From positions 496,001-560,000 of the forward strand of contig CP130629.1 of assembly GCA_030644725.1 (NCBI GenBank): a stretch of DNA of 64,000 nt, written 5' to 3'. The notes under the pieces were generated by a model. That model saw nothing but the letters and a program-made list of their open reading frames with translations. It did no database searches and was not told the DNA's origin. Origin of the DNA: Candidatus Electrothrix communis (GTDB lineage: Bacteria > Desulfobacterota > Desulfobulbia > Desulfobulbales > Desulfobulbaceae). Shown piece after piece: positions 1-9,020 of this stretch (the stretch's first letter is position 1; every line of letters begins with the position of its first letter). Both the position numbers and the translations under genes were made by a program.

Positions 1-1056
1 CTGAGGCGAGGAGTGCATCAGGTTCGTGATGGCGATCTTGAGCATAAGATCAGGAAGGATTTGGTCTGTAATGAGTTTTCCGACCTGGCGGACTTATTTA
101 ACGGTATGACGATCAGTCTCGGAAGCAGCCGAAAGAAGTTGGCGGACTATAATAAATCCCTTGAAAACAAGGTGGATGAGCGAACCCGTGAACTCAAGGA
201 AGCCCAGGATATTATGATTCGGCAGGCCCATGAGGCAGGAATGGCTGAAATGGCTGTCGGGGTGCTCCATAATATCGGCAATGCCATCACCCCGGCGAAA
301 ATCAGCGCGTCCATGCTGATTACCCGTTTGAAAAACAGCCCGTTACGGAATAATTTGGCGCGGGTTCTGCATTCGTTGCGGGATATGCTGGAGTTGTCTC
401 AGGGCGATGTCGGCGAAGATCGGAGTCTGAGAATGCAAAAGATCCTTGAGCTTATTCCGAAATCCATTACCGAAGAGTACGGGCAAGTAGAAACCGCGTT
501 GGAAAAAATTTGCGATAAGCATAACCATATCGAGGATATTATCCGTTTGCAAAGGCAGTATGCCCGCATTCCTCTGGGGGCTCAGCAGCATCTTGATATC
601 AACCGGGTAGCTCGGGACGCTTTGGAAATGCTTCAGGAGTCGTTGCAACAACGGGACGTAGACGTGGAGCTGGTGTTCCAGGATGTTCCTCTGGTGCGAC
701 TTGAGGAAGTGCATTTTTTACAGATCCTTGTCAATTTGATTAAAAATAGTTATGAGTCTTTTGATGGGGGTAATGTAAAAAATAAAAAGATAATATTGAC
801 TTCCTTTTTAGAGGGTAACGAGTCGCATAATGTGGTACTTTCGATTAAAGATAATGGCTGTGGCTTTACGGAAAAAGAAAAGGAAAACTTTTTTCGTTTC
901 GGCTACAGCACCAAGGCCAGAGGCTCAGGATTCGGGCTCCATTCCTGTGCCAACTATCTCATCGCCAACAACGGTTCCATTGACGCCTTCAGTGCCGGTC
1001 CCGGTATGGGCTCCGAGTTTATCTTACGCTTACCGACTGACACCTCCCTGGAATGA
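1..1056 (+). CDS. Sensor histidine kinase, 5'-truncated by window edge
   Basis: This is the C-terminal part of a two-component sensor kinase that autophosphorylates on histidine; no stop separates it from the window start, so the sensor domain lies upstream. Counting from the GTG at 13, residues 1-40 look like the end of a HAMP linker and 40-75 are coiled coil. The H-box (GVLHNIGNAI) carries the likely phospho-acceptor His86. A HATPase domain follows with an N-box (LVNLIKNSYES) and G-boxes (DNGCGF, then GSGFGLH). The next gene, 24 nt downstream, is a hybrid kinase/response regulator, so the two probably work in one phosphorelay. The stimulus is unknown. Confidence 0.85.
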   Translation: MRRGVHQVRDGDLEHKIRKDLVCNEFSDLADLFNGMTISLGSSRKKLADYNKSLENKVDERTRELKEAQDIMIRQAHEAGMAEMAVGVLHNIGNAITPAKISASMLITRLKNSPLRNNLARVLHSLRDMLELSQGDVGEDRSLRMQKILELIPKSITEEYGQVETALEKICDKHNHIEDIIRLQRQYARIPLGAQQHLDINRVARDALEMLQESLQQRDVDVELVFQDVPLVRLEEVHFLQILVNLIKNSYESFDGGNVKNKKIILTSFLEGNESHNVVLSIKDNGCGFTEKEKENFFRFGYSTKARGSGFGLHSCANYLIANNGSIDAFSAGPGMGSEFILRLPTDTSLE

Positions 1057-1080
1057 AAAAATGTACGGAGATCTCTCAAG

Positions 1081-3198
1081 ATGATAAACGGCAATAACCG
1101 AATATTGATCATTGATGATGATCAGGATATATGGACGTCATATCAACTCGTTTTACAACCGAACAGCCAGGATGAAACATCCAGTCTCAGTCAGCTTAAT
1201 GCTCTGCTTCTGGCAGAGAATCCGCTGGAGAACCTGATTTCTTCTGAAGAGACCCCTGATTTTGAGCTCTTCTATGCCTCTCAAGGCCGGGACGGCTATG
1301 CAATGGTCAAGCAGGCTATTCATGATAAACAGCCGTTTGCCATCGCCTTTGTGGACATCCGGATGCCCCCTGGTTGGGATGGTATGGAAACTGCGACTCG
1401 CATTCGGAAATTTGATCCGGATATTGAAATTGTTATTGTAACGGCCTATTCTGACCGTTCGCGTGAGGAAATTGCCAGGGCTGTTGGAACGCTTCATAAG
1501 CTACTTTTTTTTCGTAAGCCTTTTGATCCAGAGGAGCTTATGCAGGTGGCAGTTTCTCTTTGTTATAAATGGAATACGGGGAAAAGGGAAGACGAGCAGC
1601 GGAGGGAGTTGCAAACTATTCTCGACACCAGTCCGGCAGCTATTTTCAGTATTGATCAGAAGGATCGGGTCATTGCCTGGAATCAGGCGGCTGAAAAAAT
1701 CACCGGTTTTTCAGCTAAGGAAGTTAAGGGGAAGGCATGTGTTTTTCGGGAGATCTCTGAAGATTCCTTTTGTCATACCTGTGAAGCGCGAGGCAATCCT
1801 CAGAGCCGGGTACCGGATCGTGAGGTGAAGATCACCGCAAAGGACGGCACCTCGAAGATTATCTCTCTCTATGTTGCTCAGGTTGCCTTGGAGAGAGAGA
1901 ACGGTGCAATGACGATCTGCAGCTTTTGGGATATCACGGCCCTCAAAGAGGGAGAAAGAGCCCTTTCTGAAAGCAACCAACAGTTGAAAGAAAAGATAGC
2001 CACCAATGAACGCCTGCGGACGGAAAGTTTGCGTTTGCAACAGGAGCTCCATCAGGCCCAGAAGATGGAGGCCATTGGCCTCATGGCAGGAGGAGTGGCC
2101 CATGATCTGAATAATATCCTGGCATCCATTGTCGGCTATCCCCAGCTGATACGATTTCAGCTGCCTGATAACCAAAAACTGCACGAGCTGGCCCTGGCTG
2201 TTGAAGAGGCCGGTGAACGGGCTGCTGCGGTGGTTGATGATCTTTTGACGGTGGCACGGGGAGTGGCTGTGGTCAAGCAGGTCGCTGACCTGAACACGCT
2301 GGTTGAAAATTATCTTGCCTCGACAGAAGCAAAGGAAGTGCATAAGCTCCATCCCGAGGTCATGCTGTCCGTTGACCTGAATTCGCAACCTTTGTACATC
2401 AACTGTTCATCGATTCATATCGCGAAATGTCTTATGAATTTAGTAAATAACGCAGCAGAGGCCATCGAAGGAAAAGGAGAAGTCGTTATTGCGACGAGCA
2501 GACAGGAAGTTGCAGAGAATTCGAGCAATTCTGCCTGTACGATACAGTCGGGCCAATATGCTGTCCTGCGTGTTCGTGATAATGGGCCGGGGATATCGGA
2601 AGAAGACCAGGAACGGATTTTTGAGCCCTTTTATACCAAGAAAACTATGGGGCGAAGCGGTACCGGCTTGGGTCTGGCAGTGGTCTGGAATACTGCTCTG
2701 GATCATAACGGCTCAGTGACCGTGAGCAGTACACAGGGGCAGGGGACGAGTTTCACCCTTCTTTACCCTCTGACCGACGAGGAAGCCCCCCGGATTCAGG
2801 AAGCTGAGCCCGGGCTTGAAGAGTTGACCGGCACCGGAACTGTCATGGTGGTGGATGATGATGTCCGGCAGCTTAACCTTGCCTGCGGTATGCTGAAGGT
2901 CCTTGGCTATGAAGTCATAAAGGCATCCAGTGGTGAAGAGGCTTTGCAGCTCTTGGCTGATCAACCAGTGGACTTATTGGTCCTGGATATGCTCATGCCG
3001 GGCATGAATGGTCGCCGTACCTATGAAGAAGCAAAGAAGCTCTATCCGGCGCAGAAGGCTATCATCTCCAGCGGCTTTGCAGCGGATAAGGAAGTGCGAA
3101 AAACCCTGAAGATGGGAGTTGGTAATTTTATTAAGAAGCCGTATACGCTCAAACAATTGGGTCTTGCGGTCCGTGATGAGTTGGCATCCTCACGATAA
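1081..3198 (+). CDS. Hybrid histidine kinase: REC-PAS-HisKA-HATPase-REC
   Basis: The 705-residue cytoplasmic protein has a receiver domain at each end. REC1 (about 1-160) has an acidic pocket (IDDDQD), phospho-acceptor Asp92 and conserved Lys146 (RKPFDP). A PAS domain spans about 171-290 and contains three closely spaced cysteines, one in a CxxC (CHTC, 231-234). HisKA carries His341 (GGVAHDLNN) and the HATPase has DNGPGI and GTGLGLAV boxes. REC2 fills about 585-703 with VVDDD and LVLDMLMPG. No membrane segment is visible. A kinase core between two receivers suggests multi-step phosphotransfer, with the preceding kinase as likely partner. The output is not evident because there is no DNA-binding or GGDEF domain. 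Confidence 0.9.
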   Translation: MINGNNRILIIDDDQDIWTSYQLVLQPNSQDETSSLSQLNALLLAENPLENLISSEETPDFELFYASQGRDGYAMVKQAIHDKQPFAIAFVDIRMPPGWDGMETATRIRKFDPDIEIVIVTAYSDRSREEIARAVGTLHKLLFFRKPFDPEELMQVAVSLCYKWNTGKREDEQRRELQTILDTSPAAIFSIDQKDRVIAWNQAAEKITGFSAKEVKGKACVFREISEDSFCHTCEARGNPQSRVPDREVKITAKDGTSKIISLYVAQVALERENGAMTICSFWDITALKEGERALSESNQQLKEKIATNERLRTESLRLQQELHQAQKMEAIGLMAGGVAHDLNNILASIVGYPQLIRFQLPDNQKLHELALAVEEAGERAAAVVDDLLTVARGVAVVKQVADLNTLVENYLASTEAKEVHKLHPEVMLSVDLNSQPLYINCSSIHIAKCLMNLVNNAAEAIEGKGEVVIATSRQEVAENSSNSACTIQSGQYAVLRVRDNGPGISEEDQERIFEPFYTKKTMGRSGTGLGLAVVWNTALDHNGSVTVSSTQGQGTSFTLLYPLTDEEAPRIQEAEPGLEELTGTGTVMVVDDDVRQLNLACGMLKVLGYEVIKASSGEEALQLLADQPVDLLVLDMLMPGMNGRRTYEEAKKLYPAQKAIISSGFAADKEVRKTLKMGVGNFIKKPYTLKQLGLAVRDELASSR

Positions 3199-3225
3199 TT
3201 AGAAAAATCAGAAAAAAAAGAGAGC

Positions 3226-3480
3226 ATGATTGATCAAGATATAAGTGAGCAAAATATAACTGAGCAAAGCATAACTATCTCCATCAGAGATGAATATATA
3301 GAGCTGTACAAACTCCTTAAGCTGGCAGATTTGGCTGCCAGCGGCGGGGAAGCAAAATATATGATCAGTGAAGGGCTGGTCCGGGTGAACGGAGAGCCGG
3401 AAAGCAGAAAGCGGAGAAAGACCAGGGTGGATGAGACCGTGCAATGCAACGGGGTAGAGATACGAGTCATTGCCGAATGA
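3226..3480 (+). CDS. S4-domain RNA-binding protein, YbcJ-like
   Basis: This 84-residue protein is almost entirely one S4 fold. The core EYIELYKLLKLADLAASGG, MISEGLVRVNGEPE and RRKTRV segments match the small stand-alone S4 family (YbcJ), which binds structured RNA. The first 18 residues contain a QNITEQSIT-type near-duplication and are probably a poorly conserved tail. It sits 27 nt after the hybrid kinase and may be cotranscribed with it, but nothing links the functions. The family assignment is good; the RNA target is unknown. Confidence 0.8.
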   Translation: MIDQDISEQNITEQSITISIRDEYIELYKLLKLADLAASGGEAKYMISEGLVRVNGEPESRKRRKTRVDETVQCNGVEIRVIAE

Positions 3481-3557
3481 GGATCTATTCTCCGGTGGAC
3501 TTTTGCGGTGTATTGCGCTAAATATCCTTCCTTGAAATCGATCAATCTTTAGGAAAT

Positions 3558-3618
3558 GTAGGGGCAGACCTGTGTGTCTGCCCGGCATGAAGGGGCGAAC
3601 ACATAGGTTTGCCCCTAC
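3558..3618. repeat. Intergenic repeat, family B (GGGGC...GCCCC type)
   Basis: Two imperfect inverted half-units (GTAGGGGCAGACC / GTCTGCCC and AGGGGCGAACAC / GTTTGCCCCTAC) fill the gap before purB. Related sequence occurs at 16820-16894 and, more diverged, at 5106-5157. The role is unknown; it resembles dispersed REP-like palindromic elements. Confidence 0.6.
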
Positions 3619-3651
3619 GGCACCCGAATTAATAATACTCAATCGAAAGAT

Positions 3652-5094
3652 ATGAACAGAGATATTTATCAGGAACCCTTGGTTAGCCGATATACTAGCC
3701 CGGAAATGCAAGAGCTCTTTTCCGAGCGTTTTAAATTCACCACTTGGCGTCGTTGCTGGATCGCCCTGGCAGAGGCTCAGCATGAACTGGGCCTGAAAAT
3801 GGTTACCCAAGAGATGATTGACGAGCTCAAGGCCCATGCCGAAGATATTGATTTTGAGGTTGCCGCAGCCAAGGAAAAAGAGATCCGTCATGATGTGATG
3901 GCCCATGTCTACGCCTATGGTCTGCAATGCCCTAAGGCTGAGGCCATTATCCATCTGGGCGCCACCTCCCAGTTTGTGGTCTGTAATACCGACCTGATCA
4001 TCCAGAAAAAGGCCCTTCAGCTGATTAAAAAGACCTTGATCAACACCATTGCCAATCTTTCCTCCTTTTGCCGCGAGTATAAGGATATGGCCACCCTGGG
4101 CTTTACCCATTATCAGCCTGCCCAGCCCACCACCGTGGGCAAGCGTAATACCCTTTATATTCAAGATCTGCTCATGGATCTGGAGTATATCGAGGCCTTG
4201 GAACAACAGGTCAAGGCCAGAGGAGCCAAGGGCACTGTGGGGACTCAGGCTACCTTCCTGGAGTTATTCCAGGGTGATCACGCCAAGGTGCGCGAATTGG
4301 ATCGGCTGGTTTCCGAGAAACTGGGCTTTGCCACGGTTTTTGCGGTCACCGGCCAGACCTATCCTCGTAAACTGGACATGAAAACCGCAGAGACCCTGGC
4401 TGGTATCGGGACCTCAGCTCATAAATTTGCCGTGGATGTCCGTCTGCTCTCCAACCTTAAGGTTCAGGAAGAGCCCTTTGCCAAGAAGCAGGTGGGCAGC
4501 TCGGCTATGGCCTATAAGCGCAATCCCATGCGTTCGGAACGGATGACCGGCCTGGCCCGCAAGCTCATGGGGCTGCCTGCCAATTTTGCCGCCACCGCAG
4601 GCAATCAATGGTTTGAGCGCACCCTAGACGATTCCGCCATCCGCCGGATGGATATGGCCCAGGCCTTTCTCCTCACCGATGCCATCCTCAAGCTGTACGT
4701 CAATATCACCAGCGACATGGTGGTCTATCCCAAGCAGGTGGAACGCTATCTGCGAGCGGAGCTGCCTTTTATGTCCACAGAAAAGATTCTCATGGCCTGT
4801 GTCGAGCAGGGCAAGAGCCGCCAGGATATGCATGAGGTCATCCGTGAGCATTCTGTTGCAGCCGGTTTGGCTGTGAAGGAGCAGGGCTTGGAGAATGACC
4901 TCCTAACCCGTTTGGCTGATGACGAACGAGTGCCTTTTGCCCTGAATGAGCTGGAAGCGATGATCGGTAATTACCAGGAATTTACCGGTAGGGCTGCTGA
5001 GCAGACTGATGAGTTTCTAGATGAGGTGGTGGGGCCGATGCTGGAGAAATACCAGGATCAGCTCGGCGGGATAGATTCTTCGCTTAAGGTGTGA
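3652..5094 (+). CDS. purB: Adenylosuccinate lyase
   Basis: PurB is a cytosolic enzyme that removes fumarate from SAICAR and from adenylosuccinate in purine synthesis. The 480-residue protein is an aspartase/fumarase-superfamily member. Visible active-site elements are RHDVMAH (80-86), the general-acid region GFTHYQPAQPTT (150-161) with His153, and the flexible signature loop GSSAMAYKRNP (282-292) carrying the catalytic serines. Length and motifs resemble the ADSL subgroup that includes the animal enzyme. The stop overlaps the start of the next gene (TGATG), suggesting translational coupling. The ATG at 3652 lacks a strong ribosome site, but the homology begins there. Confidence 0.96.
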   Translation: MNRDIYQEPLVSRYTSPEMQELFSERFKFTTWRRCWIALAEAQHELGLKMVTQEMIDELKAHAEDIDFEVAAAKEKEIRHDVMAHVYAYGLQCPKAEAIIHLGATSQFVVCNTDLIIQKKALQLIKKTLINTIANLSSFCREYKDMATLGFTHYQPAQPTTVGKRNTLYIQDLLMDLEYIEALEQQVKARGAKGTVGTQATFLELFQGDHAKVRELDRLVSEKLGFATVFAVTGQTYPRKLDMKTAETLAGIGTSAHKFAVDVRLLSNLKVQEEPFAKKQVGSSAMAYKRNPMRSERMTGLARKLMGLPANFAATAGNQWFERTLDDSAIRRMDMAQAFLLTDAILKLYVNITSDMVVYPKQVERYLRAELPFMSTEKILMACVEQGKSRQDMHEVIREHSVAAGLAVKEQGLENDLLTRLADDERVPFALNELEAMIGNYQEFTGRAAEQTDEFLDEVVGPMLEKYQDQLGGIDSSLKV

Positions 5095-5375
5095 TGGAGA
5101 CGACAGGTGAGGGGGGCGAGGCACCAAGGGAACGGCGTGCCGTTGCCCCTACTACAGGGTTGCTGCATGATAGTATGCAGACCTTTTATCTCAGAGTGCG
5201 CCCTGATCGGATTGCTCTGTTTCGCTTCCTGCTGGAAGGCTACGACGGTCTGGCCGTCCTCTCCACAATGGATGCGAAACAGGGGCTGGTCAGGCTGATT
5301 GTGCCGGAGTCTAGGTATGCGGAGCTGTGGCTGTTGTTGTTTGCCATTTGCCAGGATCTGTGTCCCTCAGTATAA
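5094..5375 (+). CDS. DUF4911 domain protein
   Basis: This is a small protein of unknown function. The recognisable DUF4911-like part starts at the internal ATG 5175 (MQTFYLRVRPDRIALFRFLL) and runs to the end, rich in Leu and Arg. The upstream start at 5094 overlaps the purB stop and has an AAGG motif 4 nt before it, but the first 27 residues are encoded by a GGGGC/GCCCC repeat-like element. Either the repeat has been taken into the reading frame or translation really starts at 5175. The family has been seen beside purine or RNA-metabolism genes; I infer no specific function. Confidence 0.6.
   Translation: METTGEGGEAPRERRAVAPTTGLLHDSMQTFYLRVRPDRIALFRFLLEGYDGLAVLSTMDAKQGLVRLIVPESRYAELWLLLFAICQDLCPSV
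5106..5157. repeat. Diverged family B intergenic repeat inside a reading frame
   Basis: The stretch runs from GAGGGGGGCGAGGC to CGTTGCCCCTAC and contains the palindrome CGGCGTGCCG. It resembles the repeats at 3558-3618 and 16820-16894, but lies within the 5' end of the DUF4911 frame. Confidence 0.4.
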
Positions 5376-5447
5376 GAAAAGGTGCCCTGGGAGCCTCATG
5401 AATAATCGCTCGTACCATGCGAATGCAAATGCACAGCCGCTTTTTTC

Positions 5448-5476
5448 TTGACGATATGCTGTGCATGTATTTTAAT
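5448..5476 (+). promoter_or_regulatory. Candidate sigma-70 promoter for the cytochrome gene
   Basis: TTGACG at 5448-5453 and TTTAAT at 5471-5476 are separated by 17 nt, upstream of the small cytochrome gene with a leader of about 170 nt. The rest of 5376-5655 is AT-rich and shows no gene. The -10 match is moderate. Confidence 0.35.
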
Positions 5477-5655
5477 CCCTTACAAGATAATTTAAAGAGT
5501 TGCTTGCAATTCTATATGCTGCCAGCAGCAGAATGTTGAGCCTGAAATTGATCCTTTAAACAAGGCGTGCTGTTGCGGTCGGCTTGGTCTTAATCGCAGC
5601 CTGTATTAACTTATTTTACAGTCTGTTTTAACTTATATCATTAAGGAGAAAACTT

Positions 5656-5949
5656 ATGAAGTTATCTGTAATTGGCCTTGTTGCTGTGTCTCTGTTATTT
5701 GCTGGATCTGCTTTTGCGGTTGATATAGAAGCTGCTAAAACGGCGACAGCGAGCTGCAATGGCTGTCATTCAGGTGCGATGGCTGTCAAGTTTGCGGATG
5801 TAACAAACAAAGATGCTGAGGCCATTAAAGCTGCAATCGTTGATGGTCTGGATACGGACGCGACTGGGGTTATGCCCAAACAGGACTTAGGAGATCAGCT
5901 TGACAACGTTGTCGAATGGATCGCAGCAGGGGCTCCTGAAAGCGAATAA
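5656..5949 (+). CDS. Small periplasmic monoheme c-type cytochrome
   Basis: The 97-residue precursor has a clean Sec signal peptide (residues 1 to about 21, ending SAFA). The mature part has one heme-attachment motif, CNGCH, near residues 34-38. A later methionine (TGVMPKQD) is the probable distal heme ligand, as in class I cytochromes c. The short form fits a soluble periplasmic electron carrier. Translation is supported by AAGGAG 9 nt before the ATG. The gene stands alone between an AT-rich promoter region and a hairpin. The redox partners cannot be deduced from the neighbours. Confidence 0.88.
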   Translation: MKLSVIGLVAVSLLFAGSAFAVDIEAAKTATASCNGCHSGAMAVKFADVTNKDAEAIKAAIVDGLDTDATGVMPKQDLGDQLDNVVEWIAAGAPESE

Positions 5950-5995
5950 TACGTGTTTGACGCGCTTGATCTGAACTAAGTGCGTAAGTAGCATG

Positions 5996-6019
5996 AAGGG
6001 CAGGCACTCGCCTGCCCTT
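5996..6019 (+). terminator. Hairpin after cytochrome gene
   Basis: A 10-bp perfect stem (AAGGGCAGGC / GCCTGCCCTT) with an ACTC loop lies 46 nt past the cytochrome stop. No clear U-run follows, so it may stabilise the 3' end rather than terminate. The remaining stretch to 6441 holds no convincing gene. Confidence 0.5.
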
Positions 6020-6441
6020 GAGTCTGCCAAGGTTTTTCAACTTTCCTGTCATCAATTCCTGTATAGATTGTCCTTGCCGCATTCCCTCTGATTTCCTTTC
6101 TTCTTTATATCCATCAGAATAAGCCGTAAACTGTCCATCCCGTGCATTCAGCAGGGGACCTGTCCCGCTTCAATCAATGTCGAAGCTGTTCCTCCTGTTA
6201 AGGCTAAATGTCTTGTATGATTTTAAATACTTTAGGTCTGGCAGCTTAGGTCACCGGGATCTGTATATCCCTACGTTCAAGGTGAAAGTTTTGTTTTTCC
6301 AGTTGCTTATGTGTAAGCAAGGTGGTAGGATGCTCCTTGTATACAAGGCAGGGAAGGATTCCTCTTGGGACTGTTTGTCGCATTACTCATGAAGGGCGGT
6401 GCCGAATCCGGCACCAAATCTTAACCGCAGGAGAAGATGCA

Positions 6442-6732
6442 ATGAGTGAGAAGGAACTGTATCGGCAGAAAATGAAGGCCCGGTTGGATGAATTAATGGC
6501 GGATATCGACAAACTCAAAGCCAAGGCAGCCGGGGCGTCAGCAGATGTGAAACTGAAATTGACCGAGCATATTAGGGATATCGAAGTGAAGGTCGACGAG
6601 GGCAAGGAAAAACTGGCCGAACTCGGGAACACCAACGAGGAGCGATGGGAGTCGGTCAAGGAAGGGGTCGAGTCTGGCTGGGAGGCATTGAAGCACGCTG
6701 TCAAGGACGTTTCATCCAAGTTTAAGGAATAA
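6442..6732 (+). CDS. Small charged coiled-coil protein, sll1863-like
   Basis: The 96-residue protein is nearly all helical, with heptad-like Leu/Ile/Val spacing and alternating Lys and Glu (MKARLDELMADIDKLKAK; EKLAELGNTNEERWES). It has no signal peptide, membrane span or cysteine. The ATG at 6442 is preferred over in-frame codons upstream because CAGGAGAAG lies 6-8 nt before it. It resembles short stress-associated coiled-coil proteins of the sll1863 type; that resemblance is from general appearance only. The function is unknown. Confidence 0.7.
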   Translation: MSEKELYRQKMKARLDELMADIDKLKAKAAGASADVKLKLTEHIRDIEVKVDEGKEKLAELGNTNEERWESVKEGVESGWEALKHAVKDVSSKFKE

Positions 6733-6851
6733 CAGCCCTGCCTGACTGTACATCGCCCGGAGAGAATGCACTGTATTGTATCCGGGCTTTCGTTGTGGCG
6801 GTGCTCCCCGTTTTCGCTAACGAAAACTACCTTGATATTTGGAGTTTATAC

Positions 6852-7184
6852 ATGGCTACAATAAGAACTACCGCCAATCACCCCGATGGATTTCAAGATT
6901 CGCCTTGGTATGAGATAGAGCAACATAAGATATACCCGACAGTATTTCATCCTGATGGCTGGAGCGGCTTGCCTATGTATGAAATAAAGGGTAACAAAAT
7001 CTATCCGGCAGTGTCTCACCCTCATGGTTGGTCAGATCTTCCCTGGTACGAAATCAAGGGCGATAAAATTCACTGCGCAGGAAGCCACCCGCAAGGCCAG
7101 CAAAGTCTGCCTTGGTATGAAATCGTTTCATCACTACAGCCTCATAGACACTATCTTCCCGGTCAATCATTCTTTTTCGGGTAG
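6852..7184 (+). CDS. Tandem 23-residue repeat protein (HPxGWxxLPWYEIKGxKIYP)
   Basis: The 110-residue protein consists of three full 23-residue repeats (10-32, 33-55, 56-78) plus a partial fourth starting at 79. Each unit has a His-Pro-x-Gly turn, a Leu-Pro-Trp-Tyr-Glu-Ile strand, a short polar turn and a Lys-Ile-Tyr-Pro strand, implying repeated beta-hairpins. The tail after residue 95 is unrelated. The start is the ATG with GGAG seven bases upstream. There is no signal peptide. The aromatic-rich units suggest a compact closed beta array; such repeats occur in small uncharacterised bacterial proteins. I do not recognise a function. Confidence 0.65.
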   Translation: MATIRTTANHPDGFQDSPWYEIEQHKIYPTVFHPDGWSGLPMYEIKGNKIYPAVSHPHGWSDLPWYEIKGDKIHCAGSHPQGQQSLPWYEIVSSLQPHRHYLPGQSFFFG

Positions 7185-7273
7185 TACACACCGACGGCAG
7201 ATTACGATATCCCAATGGGAACGGAAAGGCACATGGCACATCGGGCACCTTTTCCACTCCCATCATACAATCA

Positions 7274-8956
7274 TCACTTCTTTTGCATCTTCGCCCAGCT
7301 ATCCCGCAGGGTAACAATTCGATTAAAGACCGGCTTGTCCGGGCTGCTCTCCTTACTGTCTAAACAGAAATACCCCTGCCGCTCAAATTGTACCCGATCC
7401 TCCAAGGCGATATCGGCTAGGTAAGGTTCCAGGATACTATTTGCCAGCACCTGACAGGAATCAGGATTGAGGAACTCCTTAAAATCTTTTTCCTTGTCCG
7501 AGTCTGGGTTTTCCACGCTGAAGAGGCGGTCATAGAGGCGCACTTCAGCCGGGATGCCATGCTTGGCTGAAACCCAGTGGATGGTCCCTTTGACCTTGCG
7601 TCCGTCTGGGGCTGAGCCGCCTCGTGTCTCGGGATCATAGGTGCAGTGCAGCTCCACCACTTCGCCGTTTTCATCCTTGATGGCCTTGTCACAGGTGATC
7701 AGATAGGCGTAGCGCAGGCGCACTTCCCGTCCCTCAGTGAGACGGAAAAACTTCCTCGGCGCATTCTCCAGATAGTCGGCGCGTTCAACATAGATCTCCC
7801 GGCTGAAGGGAACCTTGCGGGTGCCCATCTCCGGGTTCTGGGGATGATTCTGCGCTTCCAGTTCTTCTTCCTGCTCTTCCGGGTAATTGGTGATCACAAT
7901 CTTGAGCGGGTCAAGCACACCCATTACTCTAGGCGCATGCACATTCAGATCATCGCGCACCGAATTTTCCAGCACACCCATGTCGATCCAGGAATCACGC
8001 TTACCCACCCCGATGGTGTCACAGAAATTACGGATGGAGGCCGGGGTATAGCCGCGCCGCCGCAGGCCGGAGATGGTCAGCATTCGAGGGTCGTCCCAGC
8101 CGTCCACGTAGTTTTCATCCACTAGCTGGAGGAGCTTACGCTTGCTCATCACGGTGAAGTTAATGTTCAGGCGGGCAAACTCATACTGGCGCGGGCGGCA
8201 GGGTGTGGCTAGGGTATCAAGAACCCAGTCGTAGACAGCCCGGTTGTTCTCAAACTCCAGGGTGCAGATGGAGTGGGTGATCTGCTCGATCATGTCGGAC
8301 AGGCAGTGACAGAAATCGTACATCGGGTAGATGCACCAGGTGTCGCCGGTGCGGTGGTGATGCTTGTTCATGATCCGGTAGATGGCCGGGTCGCGCATGA
8401 TCATATTGGGCGAGGCCATGTCGATCTTGGCCCGCAGGGAGCAGGTGCCCTCGGCCAGTTCGCCGTTTTTCATTTGCGCAAAAAGAGCGAGGTTCTCCTC
8501 CACCGAGCGGTCGCGGTACGGGCTGTTTTTGCCTGGCTCGGTCAGGGTGCCCCGGTATTCGCGCATATCCTCCGCGTTGAGATGGCAGACATAGGCCTTG
8601 CCCATCTTGATCAGCTGGACCGCGAAGTCGTGGAGTTGGTCGAAATAATCTGAGGAAAAATAAAGATGCTCGCCCCAGTCAAAGCCCAGCCAGCGCACGT
8701 CCTCCTGGATGGCATCCACGTATTCAGTGGATTCCTTGCCCGGATTGGTGTCGTCAAAGCGGAGATGACAGACCCCGTTGTTCTCCTTGGCAATGCCGAA
8801 GTTCAGACAGATGGACTTGGCATGTCCGATATGCAGGAAGCCGTTGGGCTCCGGCGGGAATCGGGTGACGATGTTGCTGTGTTTGCCGGATTTGAGGTCT
8901 TCGGCGATGATTTGGCGGATGAAGTCTAGGGGTTTTTCGGTGATGGTGTTATTCAT
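7274..8956 (-). CDS. glnS: Glutaminyl-tRNA synthetase
   Basis: GlnS charges tRNA-Gln with glutamine in the cytosol. The 560-residue protein carries the class I signatures: HIGH at 42-45 within [15 protein letters not shown], and a KMSKS equivalent, VMSKRKL, near residue 270. The C-terminal part has the anticodon-binding beta barrels ([20 protein letters not shown]). Having GlnS suggests direct charging of tRNA-Gln rather than only the GatCAB route. The next gene upstream on this strand belongs to the accessory region, so this marks the core/accessory border. No clear ribosome site precedes the ATG. Confidence 0.97.
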   Translation of the reverse strand: MNNTITEKPLDFIRQIIAEDLKSGKHSNIVTRFPPEPNGFLHIGHAKSICLNFGIAKENNGVCHLRFDDTNPGKESTEYVDAIQEDVRWLGFDWGEHLYFSSDYFDQLHDFAVQLIKMGKAYVCHLNAEDMREYRGTLTEPGKNSPYRDRSVEENLALFAQMKNGELAEGTCSLRAKIDMASPNMIMRDPAIYRIMNKHHHRTGDTWCIYPMYDFCHCLSDMIEQITHSICTLEFENNRAVYDWVLDTLATPCRPRQYEFARLNINFTVMSKRKLLQLVDENYVDGWDDPRMLTISGLRRRGYTPASIRNFCDTIGVGKRDSWIDMGVLENSVRDDLNVHAPRVMGVLDPLKIVITNYPEEQEEELEAQNHPQNPEMGTRKVPFSREIYVERADYLENAPRKFFRLTEGREVRLRYAYLITCDKAIKDENGEVVELHCTYDPETRGGSAPDGRKVKGTIHWVSAKHGIPAEVRLYDRLFSVENPDSDKEKDFKEFLNPDSCQVLANSILEPYLADIALEDRVQFERQGYFCLDSKESSPDKPVFNRIVTLRDSWAKMQKK

Positions 8957-9020
8957 ATTAAGATGAGTCTATTCGATAGTTAGAGGAGATTTATTATGCT
9001 GCTGAGCGTGTAGTAGCTGG

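Noticed and set aside
6177-6392. 71-codon open frame before the coiled-coil gene
   Set aside because: Composition is random-looking, no ribosome site, and it overlaps the upstream region of a better gene.
8273-8653. Plus-strand open frames inside glnS and other large genes
   Set aside because: They are antisense shadows created by high-GC codon structure of the true gene.
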